From: Chloroflexota bacterium
GTDB lineage: Bacteria > Chloroflexota > Anaerolineae > Anaerolineales > Villigracilaceae
Reading direction: 5' to 3'
NCBI GenBank assembly: GCA_024224815.1
Contig: JAAENC010000894.1
Span: 45,724-109,723 of the forward strand
Length of the DNA stretch: 64,000 nucleotides
The notes under the pieces are model-generated. The model was not told where the DNA came from and made no database searches. It saw only the letters and a program-made list of their open reading frames with translations. This document shows, piece after piece, positions 57,690 to 64,000 of the stretch. Within the stretch, counting starts at the first letter, position 1; every line of letters starts with the position of its first letter. Both the position numbers and the translations under genes were made by a program.

Positions 57690-59156
57690 TTAGAGCAATC
57701 CAACATCTTCGTTGAATTTATTGATGAGCTCATCAATTGCGTCGGCCTGTTCCTGAATGTCGGTGAAGTAGTTTTTGTCGTACCACTGTGCCTGAATTTC
57801 ATCGTAGGTTTTACCTTGCTGTTCAACCCAGGTGAAATATTTGAGCTGGTGAACACGGCGGCGATCGGTGTAGCGAAGCTCTTCCATATTGTCGGTGCTT
57901 TCACCCTGCAACCAGCGAGCGTAATCGGCGGCGGCGTTGGCTTCAGTGTATTCGCCCATTTCTTCGCGCATTTCTTCAATGCGGGAACCGTAAAGTTCCA
58001 TCGAGTCTGTGAGAACTGTCAACATCACATCATTTTCGCCCATTTCGTAGTATTTAGCAGCTTTGATGGCAGAAAGAACGTTCGAGATGCCGGAGAAACC
58101 GAGCAAATTAAGTTGAGAAATAACTTCAGCGGAAACACCCTGCTTCGCAAGATATTTTTTACCTTCTTCTTCGTTGAAGAGACGGCTAATATTAACAACG
58201 GCATTATCGTCAATGGCTACGATCATATCGGTGTTTTTGGTGTTATGTACCCAAGGGACGTGCTTGTCGCCGATACCTTCAATGCGGTGTGCACCATAGC
58301 CGTTTTCGAGCAAGGTCGGGCATTGGAGTGCTTCGCTGGCGATAATTTTACTATTCGGGTAAAGCTGTTTCAGGTAATCGCCGCTGGCGATCGTACCTGC
58401 GGAGCCTGTGGCAGAAGCAAATCCACGATATTCATCGTCGGGGCCCATAACCATCTTCAGAATTTCTTCCAAAGCACTACCGGTAACGGTATAGTGCCAA
58501 AGATAATTGCCAAATTCGTCAAATTGATTAAAGATCATCAAATCTTCGCCAGAGTTGCGGAGTTCCCAGCATTTATCGAAAATTTCTTTTACATTCGATT
58601 CACTGCCGGGGGTTTTGATAGTCTCACCAGCAACTTTTTCGAGCCATTCAAAACGCTCTTTCGACATTTCTTCGGGCAAAATCGCAATCGATTCACAGCC
58701 CAAAAGCGCAGAGTCATAAGCGCCGCCGCGGCAATAATTACCGGTGGAAGGCCAAACAGCTTTTTGCGTAGTCGGGTCAAATTGACCGGTCACCAAACGC
58801 GGAGCCAAACAACCATAAGCAGCGCCAACTTTATGCGCACCAGTCGGGAACCACTTCCCCACCAAAACAACGATGCGGGCATCCACGCCGGTCAATTCTT
58901 TTGGTAACTCAAGATAATTTACATCGCCAAATTGGCCGCCGCTTTCTTTTGCTTCATTTCTCCATGAAATACGGAAAAGGTTCAGCGGGTTAATATCCCA
59001 CAAACCAACGTCTTTCAATTGTTCTTTGATCTTATCTGGGATCAGATCAGGATTTTTCATCTGCGCCAAAGTGGGCAGAATAATATTTTTCTCACGAGCA
59101 CGTTCAATAGCGCGTTCACGTCTTTCTTTCATCACGGTCAAGTCAATTTTAGCCAT
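57690..59156 (-). CDS. Fold-type II PLP-dependent enzyme
   Basis: The 488-residue enzyme belongs to the tryptophan-synthase-beta superfamily. The PLP lysine should be in WFPTGAHKVGAAYG, the substrate loop in WPSTGNYCRGGAYDSALLG, and the phosphate-binding glycine loop in ASATGSAGTIASGDYL. An N-terminal 70-residue extension and a long helical C-terminus distinguish it from CysK. The reaction is unknown; such proteins are often labelled cysteine synthase without proof. AGGAGA precedes the ATG. Two FadR-type operator palindromes flank its promoter. Confidence 0.85.
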   Translation of the reverse strand: MAKIDLTVMKERRERAIERAREKNIILPTLAQMKNPDLIPDKIKEQLKDVGLWDINPLNLFRISWRNEAKESGGQFGDVNYLELPKELTGVDARIVVLVGKWFPTGAHKVGAAYGCLAPRLVTGQFDPTTQKAVWPSTGNYCRGGAYDSALLGCESIAILPEEMSKERFEWLEKVAGETIKTPGSESNVKEIFDKCWELRNSGEDLMIFNQFDEFGNYLWHYTVTGSALEEILKMVMGPDDEYRGFASATGSAGTIASGDYLKQLYPNSKIIASEALQCPTLLENGYGAHRIEGIGDKHVPWVHNTKNTDMIVAIDDNAVVNISRLFNEEEGKKYLAKQGVSAEVISQLNLLGFSGISNVLSAIKAAKYYEMGENDVMLTVLTDSMELYGSRIEEMREEMGEYTEANAAADYARWLQGESTDNMEELRYTDRRRVHQLKYFTWVEQQGKTYDEIQAQWYDKNYFTDIQEQADAIDELINKFNEDVGLL

Positions 59157-59208
59157 TTGGATCTCCTAGAATTCAAAACTGGAATAAGCGATTTATATAC
59201 ATCGCTCT

Positions 59209-59225
59209 AAGTTGTCAGACAACTT
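59209..59225 (-). promoter_or_regulatory. GntR/FadR-type operator O1
   Basis: AAGTTGTC-A-GACAACTT is a perfect 17-bp palindrome containing TTGTCAGACAA, which fits the FadR-subfamily consensus TNGTNNNACNA. It covers the expected start of transcription of the PLP-enzyme gene, so binding should repress. Confidence 0.75.
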
Positions 59226-59227
59226 GG

Positions 59228-59233
59228 ATTATA
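59228..59233 (-). promoter_or_regulatory. -10 box of the PLP-enzyme promoter
   Basis: TATAAT on the minus strand lies between the two operators. Transcription would start near 59221, inside operator O1. The -35 region is poor. Confidence 0.6.
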
Positions 59234-59270
59234 TAACAAATTCAGAGCGAAGTATAGAGGTAAGCGCGAA

Positions 59271-59281
59271 TTGTCTGACAA
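59271..59281 (-). promoter_or_regulatory. GntR/FadR-type operator O2
   Basis: TTGTCTGACAA is a perfect 11-bp palindrome and a second match to TNGTNNNACNA, centred 59 bp upstream of O1. The pair could loop or act independently. Confidence 0.7.
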
Positions 59282-59371
59282 ATTTTAAGGATGACTTGCC
59301 GTATCGTGCGTGATTTGGGCTTGCTTCCGTTTAAAAAGAGCATCTGCGCAAATCAACATATTCCCGCCAAA

Positions 59372-59391
59372 GTCACGCTAGAAGCGTGACC
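59372..59391. repeat. Short hairpin before the methyltransferase gene
   Basis: GTCACGCT and AGCGTGAC pair around AGA. It lies just upstream of the RlmL-like promoter and may end antisense or upstream transcription; no T-run is present. Confidence 0.6.
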
Positions 59392-59410
59392 TACTATGCC
59401 TATTCTCAGT

Positions 59411-59416
59411 TACAAT
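59411..59416 (+). promoter_or_regulatory. -10 box for leaderless transcript
   Basis: TACAAT ends exactly 6 nt before the ATG at 59423, with no ribosome binding site in between. This supports 59423 rather than 59396 as the start. Confidence 0.6.
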
Positions 59417-59422
59417 ATATTC

Positions 59423-60562
59423 ATGAATAAAATCACCCTCATCGCCACGCTTTCTTTTGGGCTAGAAGCTGTTGTCAAACGCGAGTTAATTGCCCTTGGC
59501 TTTCACGATTTACGCGTCTCGGACGGAAAAGTGGAAATTGAAGCTACACCCGAAGATATCCCCACCCTAAATTTGTGGCTGCGCTCTGCCGACCGCGTTC
59601 TGCTCAAAATGGGCGAATTTGAAGCTAAAGATTTCGACACCCTTTTCGAAAGCACCAAAGCCCTCCCCTGGGAAAGGTGGATTCCTGAAGACGGTGTCTT
59701 TACAGTAAGCGGCTCATCTGTGAAATCTCAACTCGAAAGTGTGCGAACTTGCCAATCTATTGTCAAAAAGGCTGTTGTTGAGCGATTGAGCGAAGAATAT
59801 GATACGACTTGGTTCGAAGAGACAGGGGCAGAATATCCTATCAAAGTTTCAGTGCGAAATGATATTGCTACGCTAACACTCGATACATCAGGGACCGGGC
59901 TAAATAGACGGGGCTACCGAAAACAATCTGGGCGAGCGGCAATTAAAGAAACTTTGGCGGCTGCGCTCGTTCAACTCAGTTTTTGGAATAAGGAAAGATT
60001 ACTGATTGACCCAATGTGTGGATCGGGGACAATTTTGATCGAAGCGGCAATGATCGGGCGAAATATCGCGCCCGGGCTGAAGCGTTCGTTCGCATCCGAA
60101 GATTGGGACCGGATTCCGTCAAAAGCGTGGGAGCAAGCCAGAAGCCACGCGCGTTCCGTCATCAAATCCAATATAGAGATGCAGCTTTTCGGCTACGATA
60201 TCGACGAAGAAATGCTCTATGCCAGCAAGTCAAATGCAAAAGCAGCAGGTGTTGGCAAAGCGATCGAATTTGAGCAAAAAGATGTCCGCGATCTGTGGAT
60301 CGACCAAGAGCATGGGATCGTAATATCGAACTTTCCTTATGGCGTGAGAATGGGCTCTTTTCAGGAGCTAAACCAACTTTACATTTCTTTTAATAAGACT
60401 TTTAAAAAGAAAAACGGATGGTCGATTTATGTTTTGACCGCCGATAAAAAATTCCCCGATTATTTCAAACGCGCCCGCCCAAGTAAGACGCGCAAGTTAT
60501 TTAATGGGGCCATAGAAGTGGCTTATTATCAGTATTTTGGGGAGAGACCGAAGAGAGAATAA
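59423..60562 (+). CDS. RlmL-like THUMP-domain RNA methyltransferase
   Basis: The 379-residue protein has a ferredoxin-like/THUMP N-terminal half (IATLSFGLEAVVKRELIALGF, then the VRTCQSIVKKAVVERL segment) and a Rossmann methyltransferase half with RAAIKETLAAALV, DPMCGSGTILIEAAMIGRNIAPGL and catalytic NFPYGVRMG. The usual NPPYG has Phe for the first Pro. The family makes N2-methylguanosine in 23S rRNA (RlmL N-half) or tRNA (Trm14). The C-terminal RlmK half of E. coli RlmL is absent. Starting at 59396 would add nine residues. Confidence 0.9.
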   Translation: MNKITLIATLSFGLEAVVKRELIALGFHDLRVSDGKVEIEATPEDIPTLNLWLRSADRVLLKMGEFEAKDFDTLFESTKALPWERWIPEDGVFTVSGSSVKSQLESVRTCQSIVKKAVVERLSEEYDTTWFEETGAEYPIKVSVRNDIATLTLDTSGTGLNRRGYRKQSGRAAIKETLAAALVQLSFWNKERLLIDPMCGSGTILIEAAMIGRNIAPGLKRSFASEDWDRIPSKAWEQARSHARSVIKSNIEMQLFGYDIDEEMLYASKSNAKAAGVGKAIEFEQKDVRDLWIDQEHGIVISNFPYGVRMGSFQELNQLYISFNKTFKKKNGWSIYVLTADKKFPDYFKRARPSKTRKLFNGAIEVAYYQYFGERPKRE

Positions 60563-60598
60563 AGGGTTTTTAGTAATCAGTTTTCAGTTTTACAGAGT

Positions 60599-60636
60599 CG
60601 CCAAGAGACAGAGTTTTGAAGCTCTGTCTCTTGGCG
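60599..60636 (+). terminator. Long perfect hairpin between methyltransferase and glycosylase genes
   Basis: CGCCAAGAGACAGAG and CTCTGTCTCTTGGCG pair perfectly (15 bp) around eight nucleotides, followed by AGAGTTATTTTTTGG. It may be a terminator with a delayed T-run or a repeat; TCAGTTTTCAGTTTTA words of family D precede it. Confidence 0.7.
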
Positions 60637-60657
60637 AGAGTTATTTTTTGGAGAAAA

Positions 60658-61281
60658 ATGTCCCCGATATTAGGCTTAAATCAAAATCGTCTAAGCGAAG
60701 GCGTTGCAGCACTCGTTGCGATAGACAAAGACTTAGAAGATGTTGTCGCCAAATTTGGCTCGCCACCCATGTGGGCGCGCGAAGAGGGTTTCCCGACACT
60801 TTTGCATATCATTTTAGAACAGCAGGTTTCACTTGCATCGGCAAAAGCGGCATTTACCAAATTGACAAAGGCCGCAGACCCGCTCACACCAGAATCTTTT
60901 TTATCATTCAGCGACACCGAGCTAAAAGGATTTGGCTTTAGCAGGCAAAAAACACGTTATGGGCGGGCTTTATCAGAGGCAATCCTGAGCGGCGACCTTG
61001 ATTTGGATTCGCTCAACAAACTCGACGATGAAAGCGTACGCAAAGAACTGATCAAGATCAAAGGCATTGGCACATGGACGGCAAATATTTATTTACTAAT
61101 GGCCCTTTTGCGCCCCGATATTTGGCCTACAGGAGATTTGGCATTGGCAAAGGCTATACAAAATATCAAAAAACTACCCGAATTACCAGGCCAAGATGAG
61201 CAACTCAAAATTGCCGAGAAGTGGAAACCTTGGCGTGCCGTCGGCGCACGCATTTTATGGCATCACTATTTGAGTGCGTAA
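60658..61281 (+). CDS. AlkA-like DNA-3-methyladenine glycosylase
   Basis: The 207-residue HhH-GPD glycosylase has LLHIILEQQVSLASAKAAFTKL, FGFSRQKTRYGRALSEAI, the hairpin LIKIKGIGTWTANIYLL and the catalytic aspartate in WPTGDLALAKAIQ. It removes alkylated bases from DNA. It lacks the N-terminal domain of E. coli AlkA. The start at 60658 follows GGAG; 60616 would add 14 residues that cross the upstream hairpin. The ATP-grasp gene starts 16 nt after its stop. Confidence 0.9.
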   Translation: MSPILGLNQNRLSEGVAALVAIDKDLEDVVAKFGSPPMWAREEGFPTLLHIILEQQVSLASAKAAFTKLTKAADPLTPESFLSFSDTELKGFGFSRQKTRYGRALSEAILSGDLDLDSLNKLDDESVRKELIKIKGIGTWTANIYLLMALLRPDIWPTGDLALAKAIQNIKKLPELPGQDEQLKIAEKWKPWRAVGARILWHHYLSA

Positions 61282-61297
61282 AGAAAATGGAGAAAGA

Positions 61298-62467
61298 ATG
61301 ATCCTAGTAGATAAACCTTATCTTTCGGATTTTTTGAAAGAGACCAGTAAAAAATATAATTTCCCCATTGTGGATACCCGCGCCGCTCGTGATTTTGGCT
61401 TGGGTGCAGATGATAATCTTTTGAGTGAAAAAGAAACAATTTCTCAACTACGCGCAAACCCCAATATGCGCATCTACGCCACATCTGAGAATGCAATCGG
61501 CTGGATAGCTGACAATTTCGCCTTTAGCGATTTACCCAAAAAGACAGAGTTTTTTAAAAACAAAACCAGATTCCGTGAGATGATGCGCCTGATGCTGCCC
61601 AATTTCTATTTTCAGGAAGTTGTTTTCGAAGCATTAGACAGCCTGATAATCAACGATATTCCCCTACCTTTTATCATCAAACCAAATGTGGGCTTTTTTA
61701 GCCTTGGCGTACATAAAGTAAATACCATCGAAGACTGGGAAGCAACAAAAAGTGCGATAAAAGCTGAAGTTGCTGAGCGAGATGAAAGTTATCCAGATGA
61801 AGTACTGAATACAACAAGCTATATTATCGAAGAATATATAGAAGGCGAAGAATTTGCTTTCGATGCCTACTTTGACGAAGAAGGTGCGCCCGTTATTTTG
61901 AGTATTTTTCATCATTTATTCTCTTCTGGTGATGATGTGGGAGACAGAATTTACACCACATCCAAGACAATCATTGAAGAAAATTTAGCCGATTTTACAG
62001 AATGGCTACGCCAAATTGGCAAGATGGTAGAGGTGCGAAATTTCCCCGTTCATGTAGAAGTGCGCCGCACGGCAAAGGGAGAAATTGCGCCCATCGAAAT
62101 AAATCCGCTCCGTTTTGGGGGTTGGTGTACTACCGCCGATATGACCGCCGCAGCTTATGGATTTAATCCCTATTCTTGTTATTTTGAAAACAAACGCCCT
62201 AACTGGGACGATATTCTATCCACGCGCACGGGGCTATATTACAGCATGATCATTCTTGATAATTCCACAGGCTACAGTAATGAAGAGATAGCGTATTTTG
62301 ATTACGACGCAGTTTTGGCACGCTTCAAGAATCCGCTTGAGTTGCGGAAGTTAGACCATAAACAATTCCCCATTTTTGGGTTTCTATTTACGGAAACGCA
62401 CGAGGATAATTTTGCTGAGCTGGAGTGGATATTGAAGGCAGATTTGCGGGAATTTGTAAGGATATAG
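61298..62467 (+). CDS. ATP-grasp ligase-like protein
   Basis: The 389-residue protein has an N-terminal Rossmann-like part (ILVDKPYLSDFLKET), then an ATP-grasp domain: PFIIKPNVGFFSLGVHKV, YIIEEYIEGEEFAFDAYFDEEG, HVEVRRTAKGEIAPIEINPLRFGGWCTT with metal-binding E and N. Such enzymes join a carboxylate to an amine or thiol at the cost of ATP. The substrate is unknown. GGAG precedes the ATG. It is likely co-transcribed with the glycosylase gene, though the functions look unrelated. Confidence 0.85.
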   Translation: MILVDKPYLSDFLKETSKKYNFPIVDTRAARDFGLGADDNLLSEKETISQLRANPNMRIYATSENAIGWIADNFAFSDLPKKTEFFKNKTRFREMMRLMLPNFYFQEVVFEALDSLIINDIPLPFIIKPNVGFFSLGVHKVNTIEDWEATKSAIKAEVAERDESYPDEVLNTTSYIIEEYIEGEEFAFDAYFDEEGAPVILSIFHHLFSSGDDVGDRIYTTSKTIIEENLADFTEWLRQIGKMVEVRNFPVHVEVRRTAKGEIAPIEINPLRFGGWCTTADMTAAAYGFNPYSCYFENKRPNWDDILSTRTGLYYSMIILDNSTGYSNEEIAYFDYDAVLARFKNPLELRKLDHKQFPIFGFLFTETHEDNFAELEWILKADLREFVRI

Positions 62468-62490
62468 AACTATATTATTTTGAGAACTCC

Positions 62491-62526
62491 GCAGTGCAAC
62501 GCATCTTGACAGATGCAATGCACTGC
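62491..62526. repeat. Family-A hairpin, copy 3, acting as terminator
   Basis: GCAGTGCAACGCATCT and AGATGCAATGCACTGC pair (one mismatch) around TGAC. It corresponds to the first hairpin of the family-A repeats. It lies exactly between the ends of convergent ATP-grasp and mtaB genes, where it can end both transcripts. Confidence 0.8.
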
Positions 62527-63806
62527 TAGATGATTTCGCCTACTATCACATCCCCTTCGATTTTCAACAACTTAACCTGATCGATCTGATTCCATCTTGG
62601 CTCGGATGCTCTTGCGTGGATACGGAGATAGTTGCCCGTTAATCCGCTCATTTGCCAGCCCGATTCGCTCTTGTTTTGACTTGATTCCCATAAAACGGAC
62701 AGTGTCTTGCCGATAAACTTCTTCCGATAATTGCTTTCCATTTCAACAAAGGCTTCCCGCAAGGTTGCATTACGCGCTTTGCGGGTTTTCTTTTCGAGCT
62801 GCCCTTTCATCCGCGATGCGGGTGTGCCTTCACGAGGGGAATAGGTGAAAATATGCCCGCCTGCAAAGTTGATTTCGCGGACAAAGTCGAGGGTTTCGTT
62901 AAATTCTTCATCGGTTTCGCCGGGGAAACCAGCGATGATGTCTGTGGTGATAGCGACATCGGGCATTAGGTTTCGAGCGGCGGAAACCAATGCGCGGAAT
63001 TCATCTCTGGTAGTGTTACGGCGCATTCGTCGAAGAACAGTATCGCTACCAGATTGTAGAGGAAGATGAAGATGGGGCATTAAGCGCGGGTCACGCCAGA
63101 GTTCGAAGAGGTCGCTTTCGAGATCCCAGGGTTCGAGGGAGGAAAGTCGCAGGCGAGGGGCAGATGTCTGCTCGAGGATGGATTTAATTAACTCGGAGAG
63201 TGGCAAGTTCAAATCGGGAGCGTGCCGGAAATTCTGTCCCCATGAGCCGAGATGAACACCTGTGAGTACAATTTCTTTTGCGCCGCCATCCAGCGCGGAT
63301 TGAATATCCGTAATAATTTCATCTATGGAGCGAGAATGTCCAGCGCCACGCGCGAGGGTGGTGATGCAAAAAGTGCATTCGTTATCACAGCCATCCTGTA
63401 CTTTGATAAAAGCGCGGGTGCGGGCGCGATAGCCGGGCAGGGGAATTCGCTCAAGAGGTTCGAGGTCGAAGGTTTCGGGTTTAAGGTTTAGAAAATCAGG
63501 GACGAGGCTTTCTTTTTGGTCGTTGAGAACGACTTTATTCGAAAGCTCGGCCGCTTTTTCCGGCTCCATCGTTGCCCAGCAACCTGTGGCGATAATTTCT
63601 TCAATGCCCGCATTTGTAGCGCGACGAATGACTTTACGTGAATCTGCCGCTGCCTGCGATGTGACCGTGCAAGTGTTGACAACGGCCAAATCTGCCTGAG
63701 CTGCTTCGCCAACGATCTCATGCTCTGCCGCGCGAAATTGCTGAGCTATGCGCTCTATTTCTGCCTGGTTTAGTCGGCAGCCAATGGAATCTAGGTAAAT
63801 TTTCAT
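62526..63806 (-). CDS. mtaB: tRNA t6A37 methylthiotransferase MtaB
   Basis: The 426-residue radical SAM enzyme turns t6A37 of tRNA into ms2t6A. The N-terminal MTTase domain has SIGCRLNQAE, NTCTVTSQA and ATGCWATM (three cluster cysteines); the radical SAM core has IKVQDGCDNECTFCITTLARG with the CxxxCxxC motif; a TRAM domain ends the protein. The order and the GCRLNQ word mark MtaB rather than MiaB or RimO. No clear ribosome binding site precedes the ATG; TAAAAT lies 8 nt before it. Confidence 0.95.
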   Translation of the reverse strand: MKIYLDSIGCRLNQAEIERIAQQFRAAEHEIVGEAAQADLAVVNTCTVTSQAAADSRKVIRRATNAGIEEIIATGCWATMEPEKAAELSNKVVLNDQKESLVPDFLNLKPETFDLEPLERIPLPGYRARTRAFIKVQDGCDNECTFCITTLARGAGHSRSIDEIITDIQSALDGGAKEIVLTGVHLGSWGQNFRHAPDLNLPLSELIKSILEQTSAPRLRLSSLEPWDLESDLFELWRDPRLMPHLHLPLQSGSDTVLRRMRRNTTRDEFRALVSAARNLMPDVAITTDIIAGFPGETDEEFNETLDFVREINFAGGHIFTYSPREGTPASRMKGQLEKKTRKARNATLREAFVEMESNYRKKFIGKTLSVLWESSQNKSESGWQMSGLTGNYLRIHARASEPRWNQIDQVKLLKIEGDVIVGEII

Positions 63807-63890
63807 AGAGGCTGATTTTATCGCATTTTATGGAATACAGATGAAACGAAATCGAGAATTTTGGGAGTGGCGATTTAGGTGTTGAAGTGA

Positions 63891-63896
63891 GATAAT
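63891..63896 (+). promoter_or_regulatory. -10 box for leaderless transcript
   Basis: GATAAT ends 6 nt before the ATG at 63903. A GTGAG word nearby could be a weak ribosome binding site instead. Confidence 0.4.
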
Positions 63897-63902
63897 AGTT
63901 CT

Positions 63903-64000
63903 ATGTTGAAATGTCCAAATTGCAAAGCAATCACAAAACAGAGCAAGTATGGTTTCACAAAATCTCATTCCCAACGCTATCGTTGCCAGCATTGCCAAAA
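63903..64000 (+). CDS. Zinc-ribbon protein start, IS1/transposase-like (partial)
   Basis: Thirty-two codons are visible before the window ends. They encode CPNCKA, a YGFTKSH middle and RYRCQHCQK, two CxxC knuckles. This layout is typical of the N-terminal zinc ribbon of IS1-family InsA and related transposases, which read CPxC...G...QRYRCxxC. Other zinc-ribbon proteins cannot be excluded without the rest. No terminal inverted repeat was identified upstream. Confidence 0.55.
   Translation, partial: MLKCPNCKAITKQSKYGFTKSHSQRYRCQHCQ

Noticed and set aside
57816-58907. Long open frame (363 codons) on the plus strand
   Set aside because: It lies wholly antisense to the PLP enzyme, whose motifs are intact. 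The translation is Phe/Asn-rich without domains, and no start signal is present.
1-64000. CRISPR arrays, rRNA and tRNA genes
   Set aside because: No regularly spaced identical repeats and no cloverleaf or rRNA-like sequence were found in the gaps between genes.

Overview
The window reads as a chromosomal segment of an anaerobic member of the Chloroflexota, probably an Anaerolineae-like bacterium. This is inferred from a bacterial-type CO dehydrogenase/acetyl-CoA synthase (CODH/ACS) locus, an F420-dependent NADP reductase homologue, two MoeA proteins, DUF3048, DUF166, DUF3786 and DUF2270 families, and many short palindromic repeats between genes. No rRNA, tRNA or CRISPR was seen. Gene density is high and most genes start with a clear GGAG-type ribosome binding site. 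At least five genes instead look leaderless, with a -10 box exactly 6 nt before the ATG.

Layout. 1-900: 3'-part of a DUF3048 lipoprotein gene. 982-3070 (minus): a cobalamin-binding protein with CarH-like light-sensor motifs, overlapping a diguanylate cyclase. 3301-5838 (plus): thiolase, DinB-like protein and 3-hydroxyacyl-CoA dehydrogenase. 5904-7545: four-helix-bundle protein and a polytopic membrane protein. 7563-22277 (minus): the Wood-Ljungdahl carbonyl-branch locus. Its order is HMA-like protein, CO dehydrogenase, a fused acetyl-CoA synthase/corrinoid-protein small subunit, corrinoid-protein large subunit, corrinoid reductive activator, methyltransferase AcsE, a fused MetV-MetF, DUF3786, and two CooC-type ATPases. 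A possible 48-residue gene with its own terminator lies just upstream. 22738-24517: divergent DUF166 gene and a second, stand-alone MetF.

24610-31337: FAD/FeS oxidoreductase, TPR protein, GDPD, a DinB/ClbS-like protein, a response regulator and a MoeA fused to a periplasmic-binding-like domain. 31391-39923: GIY-YIG-like protein, SH3 lipoprotein, second MoeA, UbiA-like and other membrane proteins, DinB-like protein, pteridine-reductase-like SDR, proline dehydrogenase and a beta-lactamase-fold protein. 40057-50827 (plus): zinc-ribbon coiled-coil protein, membrane NACHT-HEAT ATPase, SsnA-type amidohydrolase, F420:NADP reductase, DNA polymerase IV, GyrI-like protein, fluoride riboswitch with crcB, and an NfeD/flotillin pair. 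50867-64000: HExxH protein, SCP-type thiolase, PilZ protein, PlsC, small beta-carbonic-anhydrase-like protein, dihydropyrimidinase operon, PLP enzyme behind two GntR/FadR-like operators, RlmL-like methyltransferase, AlkA-like glycosylase, ATP-grasp protein, MtaB and the start of a zinc-ribbon (transposase-like) gene.

The CODH/ACS locus would join a methyl group from methyl-tetrahydrofolate (MetV-MetF, AcsE, AcsC/AcsD) with CO (CooS) on acetyl-CoA synthase. AcsV would re-reduce the corrinoid and CooC would load nickel. The strongest novelties are the AcsB-AcsD fusion with a Pro/Ala-rich linker and coiled coil, the MetV-MetF fusion, a hairpin in each gap downstream of acsB-acsD, the small gene plus terminator upstream of the locus, and the CarH-like B12 sensor coupled to a diguanylate cyclase.
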